DNA of 64,000 bases, taken from NCBI GenBank assembly GCA_036435485.1, contig CM071598.1:102422501-102486500 (forward strand), in the 5' to 3' direction. The stretch comes from Saposhnikovia divaricata. Taxonomy: Eukaryota; Streptophyta; Magnoliopsida; Apiales; Apiaceae. The notes below the pieces were generated by a model. That model saw nothing but the letters and a program-made list of their open reading frames with translations, made no database searches and was not told where the DNA came from. This document shows, piece by piece, positions 11,455 to 22,621 of the stretch (position 1 is its first letter; every line of letters begins with the position of its first letter). The position numbers and the translations under genes were made by a program.

Positions 11455-12318
11455 TTATAAAACTTGTGATGATGCCTCCAAATTGGTAACTCCTGCATCA
11501 TATCTAAGCCACATTTGAATATTTTCAGGAATTGACATAGGTTTACCTTGATGTTTATCCTGATTAGCAATGGTTGAAAGTGACTTAGTGCCCATCCCTA
11601 GTGATGCAGATGTTGGGCTTCCGGCAAATCTCTGTCTAACAGCAAGAGCTTCCTTCGGTATTAAGTCATTAATCAGCATTTGTAGGAACCGAGGAAACCA
11701 GCAGACAACATCAGTTGTAGTGAGGTCTCTGCTTGCAAGAGATCCCATTGAGGCCACTATCTCAGAGAGAACTATGCGTCCATAATTTATATCCAGTTCT
11801 CTTGCTAGGGCAACTGCAAAGGTTTGCATTGGAATTGGAATTTGATGAAAGTCTTTTTCGCGTGCCCGAAAACATCTTGTGATGGCCTCGAAAAAGTAAT
11901 TCCATTCCACATGGAAGAATTGCTTTTGGATATTTCCTGTGATTGGGCCTTTCGGAGGATAACATCCAATTTCTTCAAAGAATGTGAGGCGTTCTGCAGC
12001 TGTAGGTTCTGGATCATAAGCATCTTTAATTGGGAATCCCAGAACTCTGTTGACAATCTCTTCAGTCACCTCATATTCCTGACCCGCTAAGGTAAACCTG
12101 AAACCTAAGGGGGTTGATTTGCTCCCAAAAGTAACCGCACTAGTCCATAATTGCTGTAAAGAATCATGTACTAGTGTAGGTTTAGCAGTAAAAGCATGGC
12201 TAGCTTTGGAGTACAAATTGAGAAATCGTATCCAAAACTTAAACCGCGGGAGTTGATCACCAATTTTCGTAGAAATATTATAAAAATTGTTTTTAGCAAG
12301 TGAAAATTGGTGAGCCAT
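11455..12318 (-). pseudogene. env-like protein of element A, N-terminal globular part
   Basis: 287 codons from an ATG to an in-frame TAA. It holds a globular block also found in B, C and D: WIRFLN near residue 30, FTLAGQEYEV, NRVLGFP, EWNYFFEAITRCF, INYGRIVLSE and CWFPRFLQML. This pattern fits the domain annotated in plants as a putative plant transposon protein (I recall Pfam Transposase_32), a name given by association rather than proven activity. The stop at its end separates it from the remaining 1016 codons, and a suppressed stop cannot be excluded. Confidence 0.8.
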
Positions 12319-12819
12319 TTTAATTAAATGTTTTTCTTTGAAAGATGTGAATTTTTTATTTTAATTGAGAAAAACAAATAATTTACGAATTAATCAGTTT
12401 TATTCCTTTTAATTTTTCGAGAATATCAAAAGATAGTCTGAAAATTTAAACTACGGAATATGAACAGCCAATTACTAGATCTGAATATTCAACAAAGATG
12501 AATATTCGTGTGTTTATCAGTGAAATCGTAGGTATATGTGGAGAATATGAATTCGTGTTTTTGAACAGATACACAAAACTTGATGTTTGTGTGTATGTAT
12601 ATGCGCGTGTATATGCGGTTACAAAACACAGTATCACAATGATTAATGATAACACAGTGATTAACAATCAAAAATTTGGCAGTAATTCGTGATTAGTATG
12701 AGTTTAATCACAAAAACACGGGTTAATTGTATGAAGTCTGTGAAATCGCACTGTTTTTGTGAAACGGCTGCTGTGAAAAAGAAATTAGGTAAAGTGAATT
12801 AGGCATCGAGTTAGAGATG

Positions 12820-12828
12820 TATATATAG
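12820..12828 (-). promoter_or_regulatory. TATA-like box upstream of env-like gene A
   Basis: On the minus strand ctatatata, about 500 bases before the env-like ATG. A candidate internal promoter only. Confidence 0.3.
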
Positions 12829-12894
12829 ATGAATGTGAAATGACAAAAATGTCCCTGTTAAAAAGAGTGAAAATTACCAAGTCCATACAGGGAA

Positions 12895-13700
12895 CATCTA
12901 AGTCGAACTCTATCTCGAACATTTCTATCTCGAACATCTCTATCTCGAACATCAAGTCGAACTTCGAGATAAAGTTCGAGATAGAGGTTAACTCGAACAA
13001 TGAAGCACAAATAAGCACTTTAACCAATTTTACAGCAAAAACTATAGGGAAATCCTATCTCGAACATTATTGATTTGTAGTAAACTTGGAAAATTCCCCT
13101 CCTAAAAAAAACAGGGAAATTCAAGATACTTTTCGAGTTAGAAGTCTATCTCGAACATCAAGTCGAAATTCGAGTTGAGTTTCGAGATAGACTAAGAACT
13201 CTATCTCGAACATCAAGTCGAAATTCGAGTTGAGTTTCGAGATAGACTAACTCGAAGTTAATCTCAAATTCTTTCCAAAATACCCCCTTGAAGCAAAAAG
13301 TACAGGGTAATTCAAGACATGTTTCGAGTTAGGAGTGTAACTCGAAAAATTCCCTTTAGCTTAACTGAGAACTCTATCTCGAACACCAAGTCGAAATTCG
13401 AGTTGAGTTTCGAGATAGACTAACTCGAAGTTAATTCTCAGTTCTTTTCAAAATATTCCCTTAAATGGAAACCTCATCTCAACTTTTGAGATAAAAATCG
13501 AGATAGACTTTATCTCGAATATTTTGAAGATAGAACTAGGCACACTGGTAACTCGAACCCGAAGTCGAATTTCGAGATAGCCAACTCGAAATTCTTCCCA
13601 GACTTAGAATTTTTCAAAAAAAAACTTCACTCTCACAGCTTAAGTCGAAATTCAAGTCGAATTTCTAGATGAGTTTCGAGATAGAACCTAACTCGAAATT
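12895..13700. repeat. TCGA-word palindromic repeat field of element A
   Basis: Dozens of copies of ctatctcgaac, aagtcgaaattcgag and ttcgagatagac. The words are mutual inverted copies, so each block can fold as a hairpin (ctatctcgaa against ttcgagatag). A block of about 60 bases recurs at about 13150, 13200 and 13375. The related words aagtcgaaatt and aagtagaa recur in the A leader and LTR. Confidence 0.9.
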
Positions 13701-14000
13701 ATGAAGTTTTTTAATTCTAAGGCCTCTAATTACATGAAAATCATAGGTAAATTCATCTAAAAATCATGCAATATTCAGAATATTATGAATTTAACTCCCC
13801 CTATGATCATGCAATCTAACAAGCATAAATTCACAGATTTGTGCTATAAAAGACACTTAAAACACAATGAATTCATGCAAAATCACACTATATGCAACCT
13901 ATAACAATCATTAATTAGGCATTTTAAAGTCTAAGCACATAATGATTGAGAAGCTTGCACATACAAACATAAACATGGATTTTACAGATAGAAGGCTTTA

Positions 14001-14864
14001 CTAACTTGTGTTAAGCATTCCCAATTCACCAACCAATCTATTGAAAGTTACTTCATCAAGAGGTTTGGTGAATATATCTGCAATTTGTTGCATTGTGGGC
14101 ACAAAATGTAGCTCCACAGTCCCCTCCTCGACATGTTCTCTTATGAAATGATACCTGATGTCAATATGCTTGGTTCTTGAGTGATCTACAGGATTGTTGG
14201 TTATGGCAATGGCACTTGTGTTGTCACACATGATTGGAATTTTCTTGTGCTCCATGCCATAATCCTTCAATTGGTTCCTCATCCACAGTATTTGAGCTAC
14301 ACAGCTTCCAGCAGCAATGTACTCAGCTTCAGCAGTAGAACTAGATACTGTATATTGCTTTTTACTTTGCCAGGACACCAATCTTCTGCCAAGAAATTGG
14401 AAAGCACCAGATGTGCTTTTCCTATCAATCCTGCAACCTGCATAGTCTGAATCCGAATAGCCAATAAGATTAAAACCTGTATCTCTTGGGTACCAAATCC
14501 CTAGATTTGGTGTGCCCTTGAGATACCTAAAAATTCTTTTGACGGCTACGAGATGTGATTCTCTAGGATCCGCTTGGAACCTTGCACATAAACAAGTTGC
14601 GAACATTATATCAGGTCTACTTGCAGTTAAATAGAGGAGTGAGCCAATCATACCTCGATAGCTTGTGATGTCAACTGATTTACCTGATTTGTCTTCATCA
14701 AGCTTCGTGGCTGTTGCCATGGGAGTCTTAGCTGCTGATGCATCTTCTAGATTATACTTCTTGAGTAAATCTCTGACGTACTTGGATTGACAGATAAAGA
14801 TACCATCTTTTCTCTGACTGATCTGTAATCCAAGGAAGAAGGACAGCTCTCCCATCATGCTCAT
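14001..14864 (-). pseudogene. pol of A: end of RT and RNase H
   Basis: Copia RNase H with its typical blocks: SYRGMIGSLLYLTASRPDIMFA, the DSDYAGCRIDRKSTSG catalytic Asp block, SSSTAEAEYIAAG, and NPVDHSRTKHIDIRYHF near the end. It closes with LVGELGMLN as in the other elements. It is in the same frame as the RT segment and separated from it only by the TAG at 14877. It removes the RNA template during reverse transcription in the virus-like particle. Confidence 0.9.
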
Positions 14865-14876
14865 CTCATATTTTTC

Positions 14877-15599
14877 CTACATTAGCTTGGCAAATTTCTC
14901 GCACAAGCGCTCATTTGATGACCCAAAAATAATATCGTCCACATATACTTGAACAAGTATTAAGTCATTTCTCACAACTTTATAGAACAATGTTTTATCA
15001 ATTACTCCCCTAACAAAACCATTTTCAATTAAGAATAAGGATAGGGTTTCATACCATCGTCTTGGGGATTGCCTGAGGCCATAGACAGATTTGAAGAGTA
15101 GATACACAAAATCTGCATGTTCTGGATCAACGAATCCAGGCGGCTGTTCCAGATACACTTCTTCTTCTAAATCTCCGTTCAGGAAGGCACTTTTCACGTC
15201 CATCTGGAAAACTTTGAAGTTCTTATGTGCTGCAAATGCCAAAAACATCCTGACTGCCTCAAGTCTTGCAACTGGTGCATAGGTTTCATCATAATCAATT
15301 CCTTCTCGCTGAGAATAACCTTTTGCAACCAAACGAGCCTTGTTTCGTGTTACAAGTCCGTTTTCATCCAGTTTATTTCTGAATACCCACCTAGCTCCAA
15401 TTACGGATATGTTCTTTGGTCGGGGTACCAGTTTCCAAACTTTCTGCCTTTCAAACTGATTGAGTTCCTCTTGCATTGCAATCACCCAATCAGCATCGCC
15501 AAGAGCTTCTTCTATTTCTTTAGGTTCAAGCTTGGATAAGAACCCAGAATATAAGGAGATATTTGCCATGTCAGCTCTTGCAGTTCTTCTAGTAGTCAC
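14877..15599 (-). pseudogene. pol of A: reverse transcriptase
   Basis: Copia RT with KARLVAKGYSQ, APVARLEAVR, QMDVKSAFLNG and the catalytic YVDDIIFGS (YVDD at 14934-14945). The upstream part of the frame, open from the TGA at 15672, contains the conserved GDPDAGV start block. It is closed by a TAG at 14877-14879 where the other elements have a Gln codon after AKLM. Everything downstream stays in the same frame. Confidence 0.92.
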
Positions 15600-15671
15600 A
15601 CCAGCATCTGGATCACCAATAATTAACTCAAACGGATGGTCTCTATTCCATACCCGTTCACCTGGAAATTG

Positions 15672-16694
15672 TCATGATGATTCAGCTTGACTTTCTGAGT
15701 TGGGGTGCTGACTACTTTGATTATTTTCACTAACTCCCCCTGAGTTAGTGCCAGCTCCTACAGAACTAGAGTCAACTCGACTCGAGCCTTGAACAGTAGT
15801 CCTTGAGCTGCTATTTACTCCCCCTGAGTTGTTGCCGGCTGGTACTGAAGAAGTCTCTCCTGATCTTGTAGAATTAGCTTGTTCACTAGACTCAGGTTCT
15901 TCATGTACGCTTGGAACATTTAATGGAACAACCAACTCAGGTTCATCTTCAAGATCTTCTAAGTCCAGATTCTGAAATTTTAAGGACTCTGGTTCACTAG
16001 AATCTCTTGAAATTGATGAGAGTTTGGTATCGTCGAATCTGACGTTGTAACTTTCAGTCACTTTTCGATCATTCACCAAGAACACTCTATAAGCTGCCAC
16101 CACATCTGTAGAATAACCAACAAAGATTCCTTCACGAGCTTTTGCTGCAAACTTGCCTAGATTTTCATCATCTATAAGCACATAGCATTTTGCTCCGAAG
16201 ACATGAAAGTATTTAATTGTTGGTCTTCTGTTGTTCATTAGCTCACATGGTGTCTTTTCTTTATCTTTTATGATCAAGGTTCTATTTTGAGTGTAACAAG
16301 CGGTACTCACTGCTTCGGGCCAGAAATACAAAGGAAGTTTTGAATCATATAACAAAGTTCTTGCTGCTTCAACCAAAGTTCTATTCTTCCTTTCAACTAC
16401 TCCATTTTGCTGTGGAGTTCTCGGGGCTGAATACTGACGACGTATTCCCTTAGATACACAGAAGTCATTTAGCACTGCATTTTTGAATTCAGTGCCATTG
16501 TCTGATCTAATCGTCTTCACAGTAAGTGTTGAAACATTCTCAATTTGAGTGATATGATCAATGATTAAGAAAGGTACTTCGTCTTTCGTCATTGCGAACA
16601 ATACCCATGTATACTTGGAGAAGTCATCCACGATTACCAAAGCATATCTTTTCCTAGACAAAGATAGGACATTCACTGGGCCAAACAAATCCAT
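15672..16694 (-). pseudogene. pol of A: integrase core and linker
   Basis: Retroviral-type integrase core: first Asp in MDLFGPVNV, second in RSDNGTEFKN, Glu in QQNGVVERKNRT. The copia C-terminal block FHVFGAKCYVL and EGIFVGYS follow, then a Ser/Asn-rich linker with repeated NSGGV phrases. The frame ends in TGA (15672-15674) in that linker and resumes at once in the same frame toward RT. The upstream piece is in a different frame (shift near 16750). Confidence 0.92.
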
Positions 16695-17347
16695 ATGAAG
16701 AAGTTGCAGAGGCTCAGTAATACTAGAAATTTCTTTGCTTTTATGCGATGCTCGCTTCGACTTTCACAAGCTTCACAGAGTCCTTTCGGAGCGAACTCTA
16801 TTTGAGGTAGATCTCTCACCAATTCTCGCCTCGCGAGAGCATTCATCGTTTTGAAGTTTAAGTGAGATAGCTTTTTGTGCCATAACCAGCTTTCATCATC
16901 CGAGGCTTTGCTGTAGAAACAGGTGACCTCATTCTGATTTGCTGAATCCATATCTGCAACAAAAAGATCTGCCTTTCGAACTCCTCTCAAAGCTAGTGAG
17001 CCTTCCTTGATGTGAGTGATTGATACACCTTTCTTGTTGAAGACAATTTCGTAACCTTTGTCACAGAATTGACTTATACTCAACAGATTGTGCTTTAGTC
17101 CCTCAACATAGGAAATATCTTCAATGATGACATTGTCAGTTTTCAGTTTGCCATATCCCTTAGTCACTCCTATGCTGTCATCTCCAAAGGTAACATAAGG
17201 GCCAGCCTTCATAACCAACTCTGTAAGAAGGGACTTGTTTCCAGTCATATGCCTCGATGCTCCACTGTCTAGCACCCATATGACTTTGTTTCTATTCTGC
17301 TTAACGCCCTGCAATGACAGATTGGTTAGACATTCTTCGGAACCCAA
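16673..17347 (-). pseudogene. pol of A: protease and integrase zinc domain
   Basis: Aspartic protease with the active site WVLDSGASRHM, then the pre-integrase region with WHKKLSHLNF and CEAC forming the HHCC zinc site. The frame is -1 relative to the end of gag, with about 20 bases of overlap. A frameshift near 16750, just after CEAC, throws the end out of frame and the correct frame continues as the integrase core. Confidence 0.88.
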
Positions 17348-19794
17348 CTTTGATTGGGTCCGGCTTTTCGATAAGATCGAGAATCAACAGATTTAACAAC
17401 AGGAGATGCACTTTTCTTCACATTACTAGAGCTTTCGACTATCTCCTTTCCTATCTCAGACTTGACAGATTTTTCAGTCTTAGGAGAAGGTTTGTCACTC
17501 CTAACTCTAGGAGGACTGCCAGTCTTGGCTCTCCCATACTTTTTCTTGATGTTTGAACTAGCAACAGTATTTGAGCATGACTGGCTAGATGCATTCATTA
17601 AATGCACAAAAGTTTGCATGATATTAAAAGTGCATGGCATACAATTAGGTTGACCACACTGTGCATGATTCTGATGCAGATTATTCATTGTATGTGTGGT
17701 AGGCATGGCATGTGCAGCAGGAACATTCATGTTTGTTTTGCATGCATAAGAAAGATGTTCAGTAGATTTACAATGATAACATGATTTCTTTATTCGTTCA
17801 GCCTTAACCTCTTTTATGCCTTTCTCTTTCTTTCCTTGTTGTTTAACAGCCTTAGCTCCTAATCCCAGTCTAGATTCATCTCTAGGGAAATTGATTTTAA
17901 CTTGTTTAATAGGAGTTATAGGTTGTTCTTTCTGGCGATCTTCCATCTCAATCTCATATCTAGCTATCAATTCAGTCTCTTCTTCTTCTATTCTAGGAAC
18001 AAGATGTTTGTAGATAGGTTTGACAGCCGATTTAAGAATTCTAGGTGTTTCCTTTTTAAGGTCACTAGAACTAGGGTCAATAGGTCTCTTTCCTTCTTTC
18101 TTAGGAAGGTCAGAATAATCAAGTCCTATACCTACTCCAGTTATTTTCTTAAATGTGTCATTATCTACATACACTTTACTAGAAGCTAGTTTGTAAGCTT
18201 CGCATTTTGTTTCTACCTCAGCTAGATTGTTCCTAAGACATGCTTCTACTTTTTCCTTAAGGACGAACTTGTGTTCTAGAGATTTAATAAAGTCTCTTAG
18301 GGAAGTATCTACAGTGCAAGCAGCCTCTAGCTCTTCCACTTTTGCCTCAAGCATTCTGCATTTGGCAACAAGTATTTTCTGTTCCTTTTGAGAAGAGTCT
18401 AGGCTTTTGCACAACATATAGATCTCTTCACTAAGAGCCCCGTTCTGTTCCTTATAATCATCAATAGACATTTCTACTTTAAGAGTCAGAACTGGTACCT
18501 CTGGTTCCTCTGATGTCTCAGCCATGAGGGCAAAGTTTGCTACATGAGTAACATCTTCCTCATCTGAATCATCCCAAGATCTTCCTTCTGTCACCAATAA
18601 AGCTCGTTTTCCATGTCTTTCCTTCAACAGTGCTTCATAGTTGCTTTTGAGAGCTTCAAATGTCTCTTTTGGATAAGTCTGTTTAGGCTTTTTGCAGTCC
18701 GAGGCAAAGTGTCCAGCTTCACCACAATTATAGCATTTGAACTTCATTTTGAATTCCAAAGGAGATTTGTAGCTGGTATTCTTGCCTTTTCCTTTGTAGC
18801 CTGACGAACTACCACCACCCCTAGCAGCCCGATAATAAGATGAAGAATTTCTCTGTCGTCGGTTGCTATTTCTGAATCTCATGTTGCTGAACTTCCTTGC
18901 CATGTATGCCACGACACTATCGTCCATGTTGTCCAGCTCTTCTTGGGTGTAGTAGTCATCATCACTGTCAGATGCGCACTCGTCATCATTATCAACTTGA
19001 TGTGGTGCAAGTGATGATTTAGGCTTTGCTGCAACCATTGCCTTCTTAGACTCTTCCTCATCAGCAACTAATCCTGATGCACTTTCTTTTTCCTTTGAAT
19101 CATTGTCCCATGCTTGATCTTGAAGTGTTTCCAGCTCATAGGTCTTTAATATTCCATAATATTCTTCCAGAGAAGTTGTATGCAAATCTCTGGTTTCTCT
19201 TATTGCATAGACCCTATGTTCAATGCTTTTTGGCTGGTTCCTCAGATATCTCGTATTAGTCTCAACCATGGGGAGAGTTACACCTCTCAGATTCAAATCC
19301 AATACCAACTGACTGAATCGTAGGTAGACATCTGTTATGCCTTCTCCTTTCCTTATTCTAAAGGTGTCATACTCAATCTTGAGTATGAGTGTCTTGTTGC
19401 TTCTGACCTCTGCAGATCCTTCCATGACAACTTCTATCTTGTCCAAAATCTTCTTCGCTGTAGTCAGACCTTTGACTATATTAAACATTTCATGATCAAG
19501 AGATTCCATCAAGGTTTGTCGAACGGCAGTATCACAAGCTATTTGTTCCTTATCAGCATCCGAAAACTCCGAGACCTTTTTAGGCTCAGACCGAGGTGGT
19601 ATAACCACTCCTCCTTCCGTATGTGAAGGAATAACCACCATTGGGACAAATTTACCCTTGTCAAGGACTTCCAGATATTCAGGGTTAACAGTCTCTAGAT
19701 ATAGTCTCATTCTGAAAACCCATTCTTCATAGTGATCTTTGTTGAACATTGGGATCTTGAATGCATTTTTAGGAGCCATCTCAATTCTGGTCAC
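17326..19794 (-). CDS. gag of element A
   Basis: 822 codons without a stop. The likely start is the second Met (19779, MAPKNAFKIPMF), which matches the gag starts of B and C. It encodes the nucleocapsid protein of the virus-like particle. Two zinc knuckles are visible: CYNCGEAGHFASDC (18694-18735, residues 354-367) and CYHCKSTEHLSYAC (17740-17781, residues 672-685), followed by a CGQPNCMPC motif. A coiled-coil-like region lies between the knuckles. It ends NQSWVPKNV before the shift into pol. This is the only full gag in the window without a visible lesion. Confidence 0.92.
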   Translation of the reverse strand: MTRIEMAPKNAFKIPMFNKDHYEEWVFRMRLYLETVNPEYLEVLDKGKFVPMVVIPSHTEGGVVIPPRSEPKKVSEFSDADKEQIACDTAVRQTLMESLDHEMFNIVKGLTTAKKILDKIEVVMEGSAEVRSNKTLILKIEYDTFRIRKGEGITDVYLRFSQLVLDLNLRGVTLPMVETNTRYLRNQPKSIEHRVYAIRETRDLHTTSLEEYYGILKTYELETLQDQAWDNDSKEKESASGLVADEEESKKAMVAAKPKSSLAPHQVDNDDECASDSDDDYYTQEELDNMDDSVVAYMARKFSNMRFRNSNRRQRNSSSYYRAARGGGSSSGYKGKGKNTSYKSPLEFKMKFKCYNCGEAGHFASDCKKPKQTYPKETFEALKSNYEALLKERHGKRALLVTEGRSWDDSDEEDVTHVANFALMAETSEEPEVPVLTLKVEMSIDDYKEQNGALSEEIYMLCKSLDSSQKEQKILVAKCRMLEAKVEELEAACTVDTSLRDFIKSLEHKFVLKEKVEACLRNNLAEVETKCEAYKLASSKVYVDNDTFKKITGVGIGLDYSDLPKKEGKRPIDPSSSDLKKETPRILKSAVKPIYKHLVPRIEEEETELIARYEIEMEDRQKEQPITPIKQVKINFPRDESRLGLGAKAVKQQGKKEKGIKEVKAERIKKSCYHCKSTEHLSYACKTNMNVPAAHAMPTTHTMNNLHQNHAQCGQPNCMPCTFNIMQTFVHLMNASSQSCSNTVASSNIKKKYGRAKTGSPPRVRSDKPSPKTEKSVKSEIGKEIVESSSNVKKSASPVVKSVDSRSYRKAGPNQSWVPKNV

Positions 19795-20467
19795 TAAAAG
19801 TTTCTAAGTACCCAAGACTAGGCTATGTAGAATTTATATGTAGAACTTTTGCCTAAGTCGAAATTTCTCTAAGTAGAAATTTTGCTCAAGTCGAAATTCA
19901 CCAAGTAGAAATTGTCCAAGTCGAAATTCTATGTAGAAATTCTCAAGTAGAAATTCTATGTAGAACTTTTGTCCTTAGAATAATTTTTCTGCATATTACT
20001 TTAATATTGAATAAACAATATTATCTCTTTAACACCTTTTGACTTTGAATGCTTTACTCACCTAACCCACCTAACCCACGTGCTAGGTAATGAATATGTT
20101 TTGTTTCACTTTCGGCCGTGAATAATGCAAATCACAAAGTCCAAAAACACCTTTTTATTCTTTTACTATTTTTCTGTTTGAAAAGGAGATCAAAAAGTTG
20201 TTGGGTTGTCTTCTTTGATAAGAACAGATGATGAACACTCAAGAACACCAAATATGAAAGTACCCAGATTAATTCACAAAAATTAATTAAAATACATCCA
20301 AGCTAAATAATCACACCTGGAGCATTTAAATAATTTTTCAGATGAGTTTTCAATACAAACGATTTAAGGCACACTTTTCAAGAAAATGAAAAGTAGATCT
20401 AGAAAATGAAAACTCACGATTCTTCTACTCAACACAAGGAATATATGTTTTGTATGTTAAACATATA
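19795..20467 (-). other. Leader of element A between PBS and gag
   Basis: Non-coding. From 19850 to 19985 it carries alternating aagtcgaaatt and aagtagaaatt words related to the spacer and LTR repeats of this element. No gene is seen. Confidence 0.75.
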
Positions 20468-20479
20468 GCTCTGATACCA
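20468..20479 (-). other. Primer-binding site of element A
   Basis: On the minus strand tggtatcagagc, an exact copia initiator-tRNA-Met site, two bases from the LTR end. Confidence 0.95.
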
Positions 20480-20750
20480 ATTGTTAGGTCCAAATGTGTT
20501 GTAGAGGGGGGGTGAATACAACTTTTCGAAAAATGAGAAGCAATAAATACGATGCAATAAATGAACACACATATTCAAGGAATATATGTCTTATATATAA
20601 CTTGAAAGGGATGCTACAACATTCATTACAAAGTATAACAGAAGTTCAGAGAGAAGTGAATGATACTAAGCTCTGTGAATGCACTCTCTCTTTTTCTCTT
20701 GTGTTTTTCTCAAGAATTGCTCACTGACTAAAACATTACACAAGTACTTC

Positions 20751-20758
20751 TATTTATA
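20751..20758 (-). promoter_or_regulatory. TATA box of 5' LTR A
   Basis: Minus-strand tataaata. This box would drive the genomic transcript. The CACTA insert lies about 110 bases upstream of it on the minus strand and so separates it from most of U3. Confidence 0.65.
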
Positions 20759-20868
20759 CTACATGTAATCTATGTCCTGTAGTCTTCAAAGACTAAGATG
20801 TACGTGGCCCAATGATGTCCACATAAATCTTGCCTTATCTTGAAAGCTTGGAAATCTGCCAATCAGAA

Positions 20869-20897
20869 CACTACGCCATAGATTGCTTATAGCAACC
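20869..20897 (+). repeat. CACTA left terminal inverted repeat
   Basis: CACTACGCCATAGATTGC followed by TTATAGCAACC. It pairs with 26418-26446 with mismatches only at positions 16 and 19. Confidence 0.97.
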
Positions 20898-21125
20898 CCC
20901 AAATTGTGTTACCATAGACCCCTGTTTGAAGTTGCCATAGGCCAAAATCGGACTATGGTAACACCTCAGCCGTGTTAGGTTCTCAGCAGTAACTACAGGT
21001 ATCAAAGGTAACGTGAAAAACAACCTATAGTAACACGGCAAATGCAGTTACTAAAGACCTCTATAGCAACATCTTAAATACTCTATAGCAACATAGTTTG
21101 TGTGTTACAATAGATAATACAATTT
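20898..21125. repeat. CACTA left subterminal repeat region
   Basis: Multiple copies of the words gttaccatag, tatggtaac, ctatagcaac and tatagtaacac in both orientations, the arrangement bound by the accessory protein in En/Spm elements. Confidence 0.75.
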
Positions 21126-21171
21126 TGCAAAGGGAGAACTATGGGGCCCACATCTAGGTGGGGTCCAAAAT

Positions 21172-22258
21172 TGTAATATCCCGTAATTTTTAGAATAATG
21201 ATAATAAAAGAATAATAGAATAAAAAGGATTAAAATTAGATTATAAGGATTAGAATAGTGGGCCTAGTATATGGATCGGATTTGAATACAGATAACTTTT
21301 AGGTTTGGACATAGGGTTTTGTAACGCTATATAAACATCATATTCTTCTTCTTCATCTTTATTTACAAAATTCGTAGGTCTATTCTTCACACAAATCTGC
21401 TGTCTTGTAAAATTCGTAGTAAATTCATCGTAAGTCGGAATTCGTTGATTCTGGACTTTTCGGAAAGGTCTTTTCATGCTCTACAACTTTCGTTCTTTGA
21501 GTTTTCCAAGAAAACGTCGTTTAGAGGTCCAAAAAGACTGAATACAGATCTGATCAGGAGTGGTTACATGTTTTTTATTCTTGTTTTTCCGTTTAGAGGT
21601 AAGTCTCTGATCGTTCTATCTAGTGTTTTCGAAATTATGTGTTATGTGTACGTACTTGTTATCAAAACATGGGCTAAGTGATTATATTTTGAATTTATAT
21701 ATATTATTGTATATATGTGTTATGTGTAAACAATAGTCTTGGAACTCTGATTTATGCCATGGTTTGCGAAAATAAAGACTTAGGACCGAGTCACCGGGTT
21801 GTAGTGACAGTTTTCTGAAAATTTAGGACCGTTATCACCGGGTTGTAGTGGTCGTGGTATGAATTGTGGGTTTCAAGTTATTGTTATTGTTGTTATGTGC
21901 TATCGAATTATATCGAATAAGAATAAGTGCATCGTAACTGATTGTTTCGTATATCGTTATTGTATTGTATTGAATTATACTATCTTTATATGTACGTGTT
22001 ACTTGGCCATACTAGTTAGATCGATTGGTTACTTGCTGGGTTGTATAGCTCATTACTTAAAATTTCCAGGTTCAATGTAAGATCGAGTGGATAGCATTGG
22101 AGTTCGAGGACCTTAGAATTGGGCTAGATTGACTTTTCGATAGATGTTAGCTGCGCTTTTGTAATAAGTACCTTTGTAATAGACTTTTTGATTAATAAAT
22201 TGTAATTTGTTTTAGTTTTCGATTTAGAATTAATAGTCCGAAAAGTTGGGTTGTTACA
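21172..22258 (+). mobile_element. Solo LTR, gypsy-type, nested in the CACTA element
   Basis: 1087 bp from TGTAATATCCCG to GGTTGTTACA, flanked by the 5-bp duplication aaaat (21167-21171 and 22259-22263). A TATA box tatataaa lies at 21328-21335. A short repeat (ggaccgagtcaccgggttgtagtg, in two forms) lies at 21784-21850. No coding region or internal domain is present, so it is a solo LTR left by recombination. Confidence 0.85.
21328..21335 (+). promoter_or_regulatory. TATA box of the nested solo LTR
   Basis: tatataaa followed by a pyrimidine/A start region. It sets the LTR orientation as plus. Confidence 0.5.
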
Positions 22259-22621
22259 AAAATCTATTGTAACACCCTCTTTTACTAATTGTAACACATT
22301 GAATGTTACATAATTAAAATCATTGATAACTAATTTCAATAACAAAATAATATGACATTTAAATATTACATTTTCAAGTAAAAGAAATTTTCAATAACAT
22401 CATCCAACATCATCTTGTACAAAATCAACCAAATCATCCAAAAATATCTACCAACACTAGCTAATGAACAAAACTTAAAACATACAAGTACTACAGCTAA
22501 TAACATGGTAAATTACAAAAGACAATCGGTAATCCTGCTTTGCTGCGGCTAGAACATTGTCCTCTGAAAGATATTGCAGTTAGACCTCCCCCTGCTGTGT
22601 GACATGATTTGGAACTTCTAG

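Larger units (their letters stand above)
12319..14000 (-). other. pol-env spacer of element A
   Basis: Non-coding, 1.7 kb. The env-proximal half has a TATA-like tatatata (12820-12827), and the middle is filled with TCGA-rich palindromic repeats. Purine-rich ctcccc blocks occur near 13796 on the plus strand. No conserved coding frame is seen on either strand. Confidence 0.75.

Noticed and set aside
12498..13073. Plus-strand open frames in the A spacer as an equivalent of the antisense ORF of D
   Set aside because: One is translated from simple TCGA-word repeats, and the other has no similarity to the D peptide.
20468..20479. tRNA gene
   Set aside because: The tRNA-Met-like stretch is only the 12-base primer-binding site. 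No cloverleaf sequence surrounds it here or at the other PBS positions.
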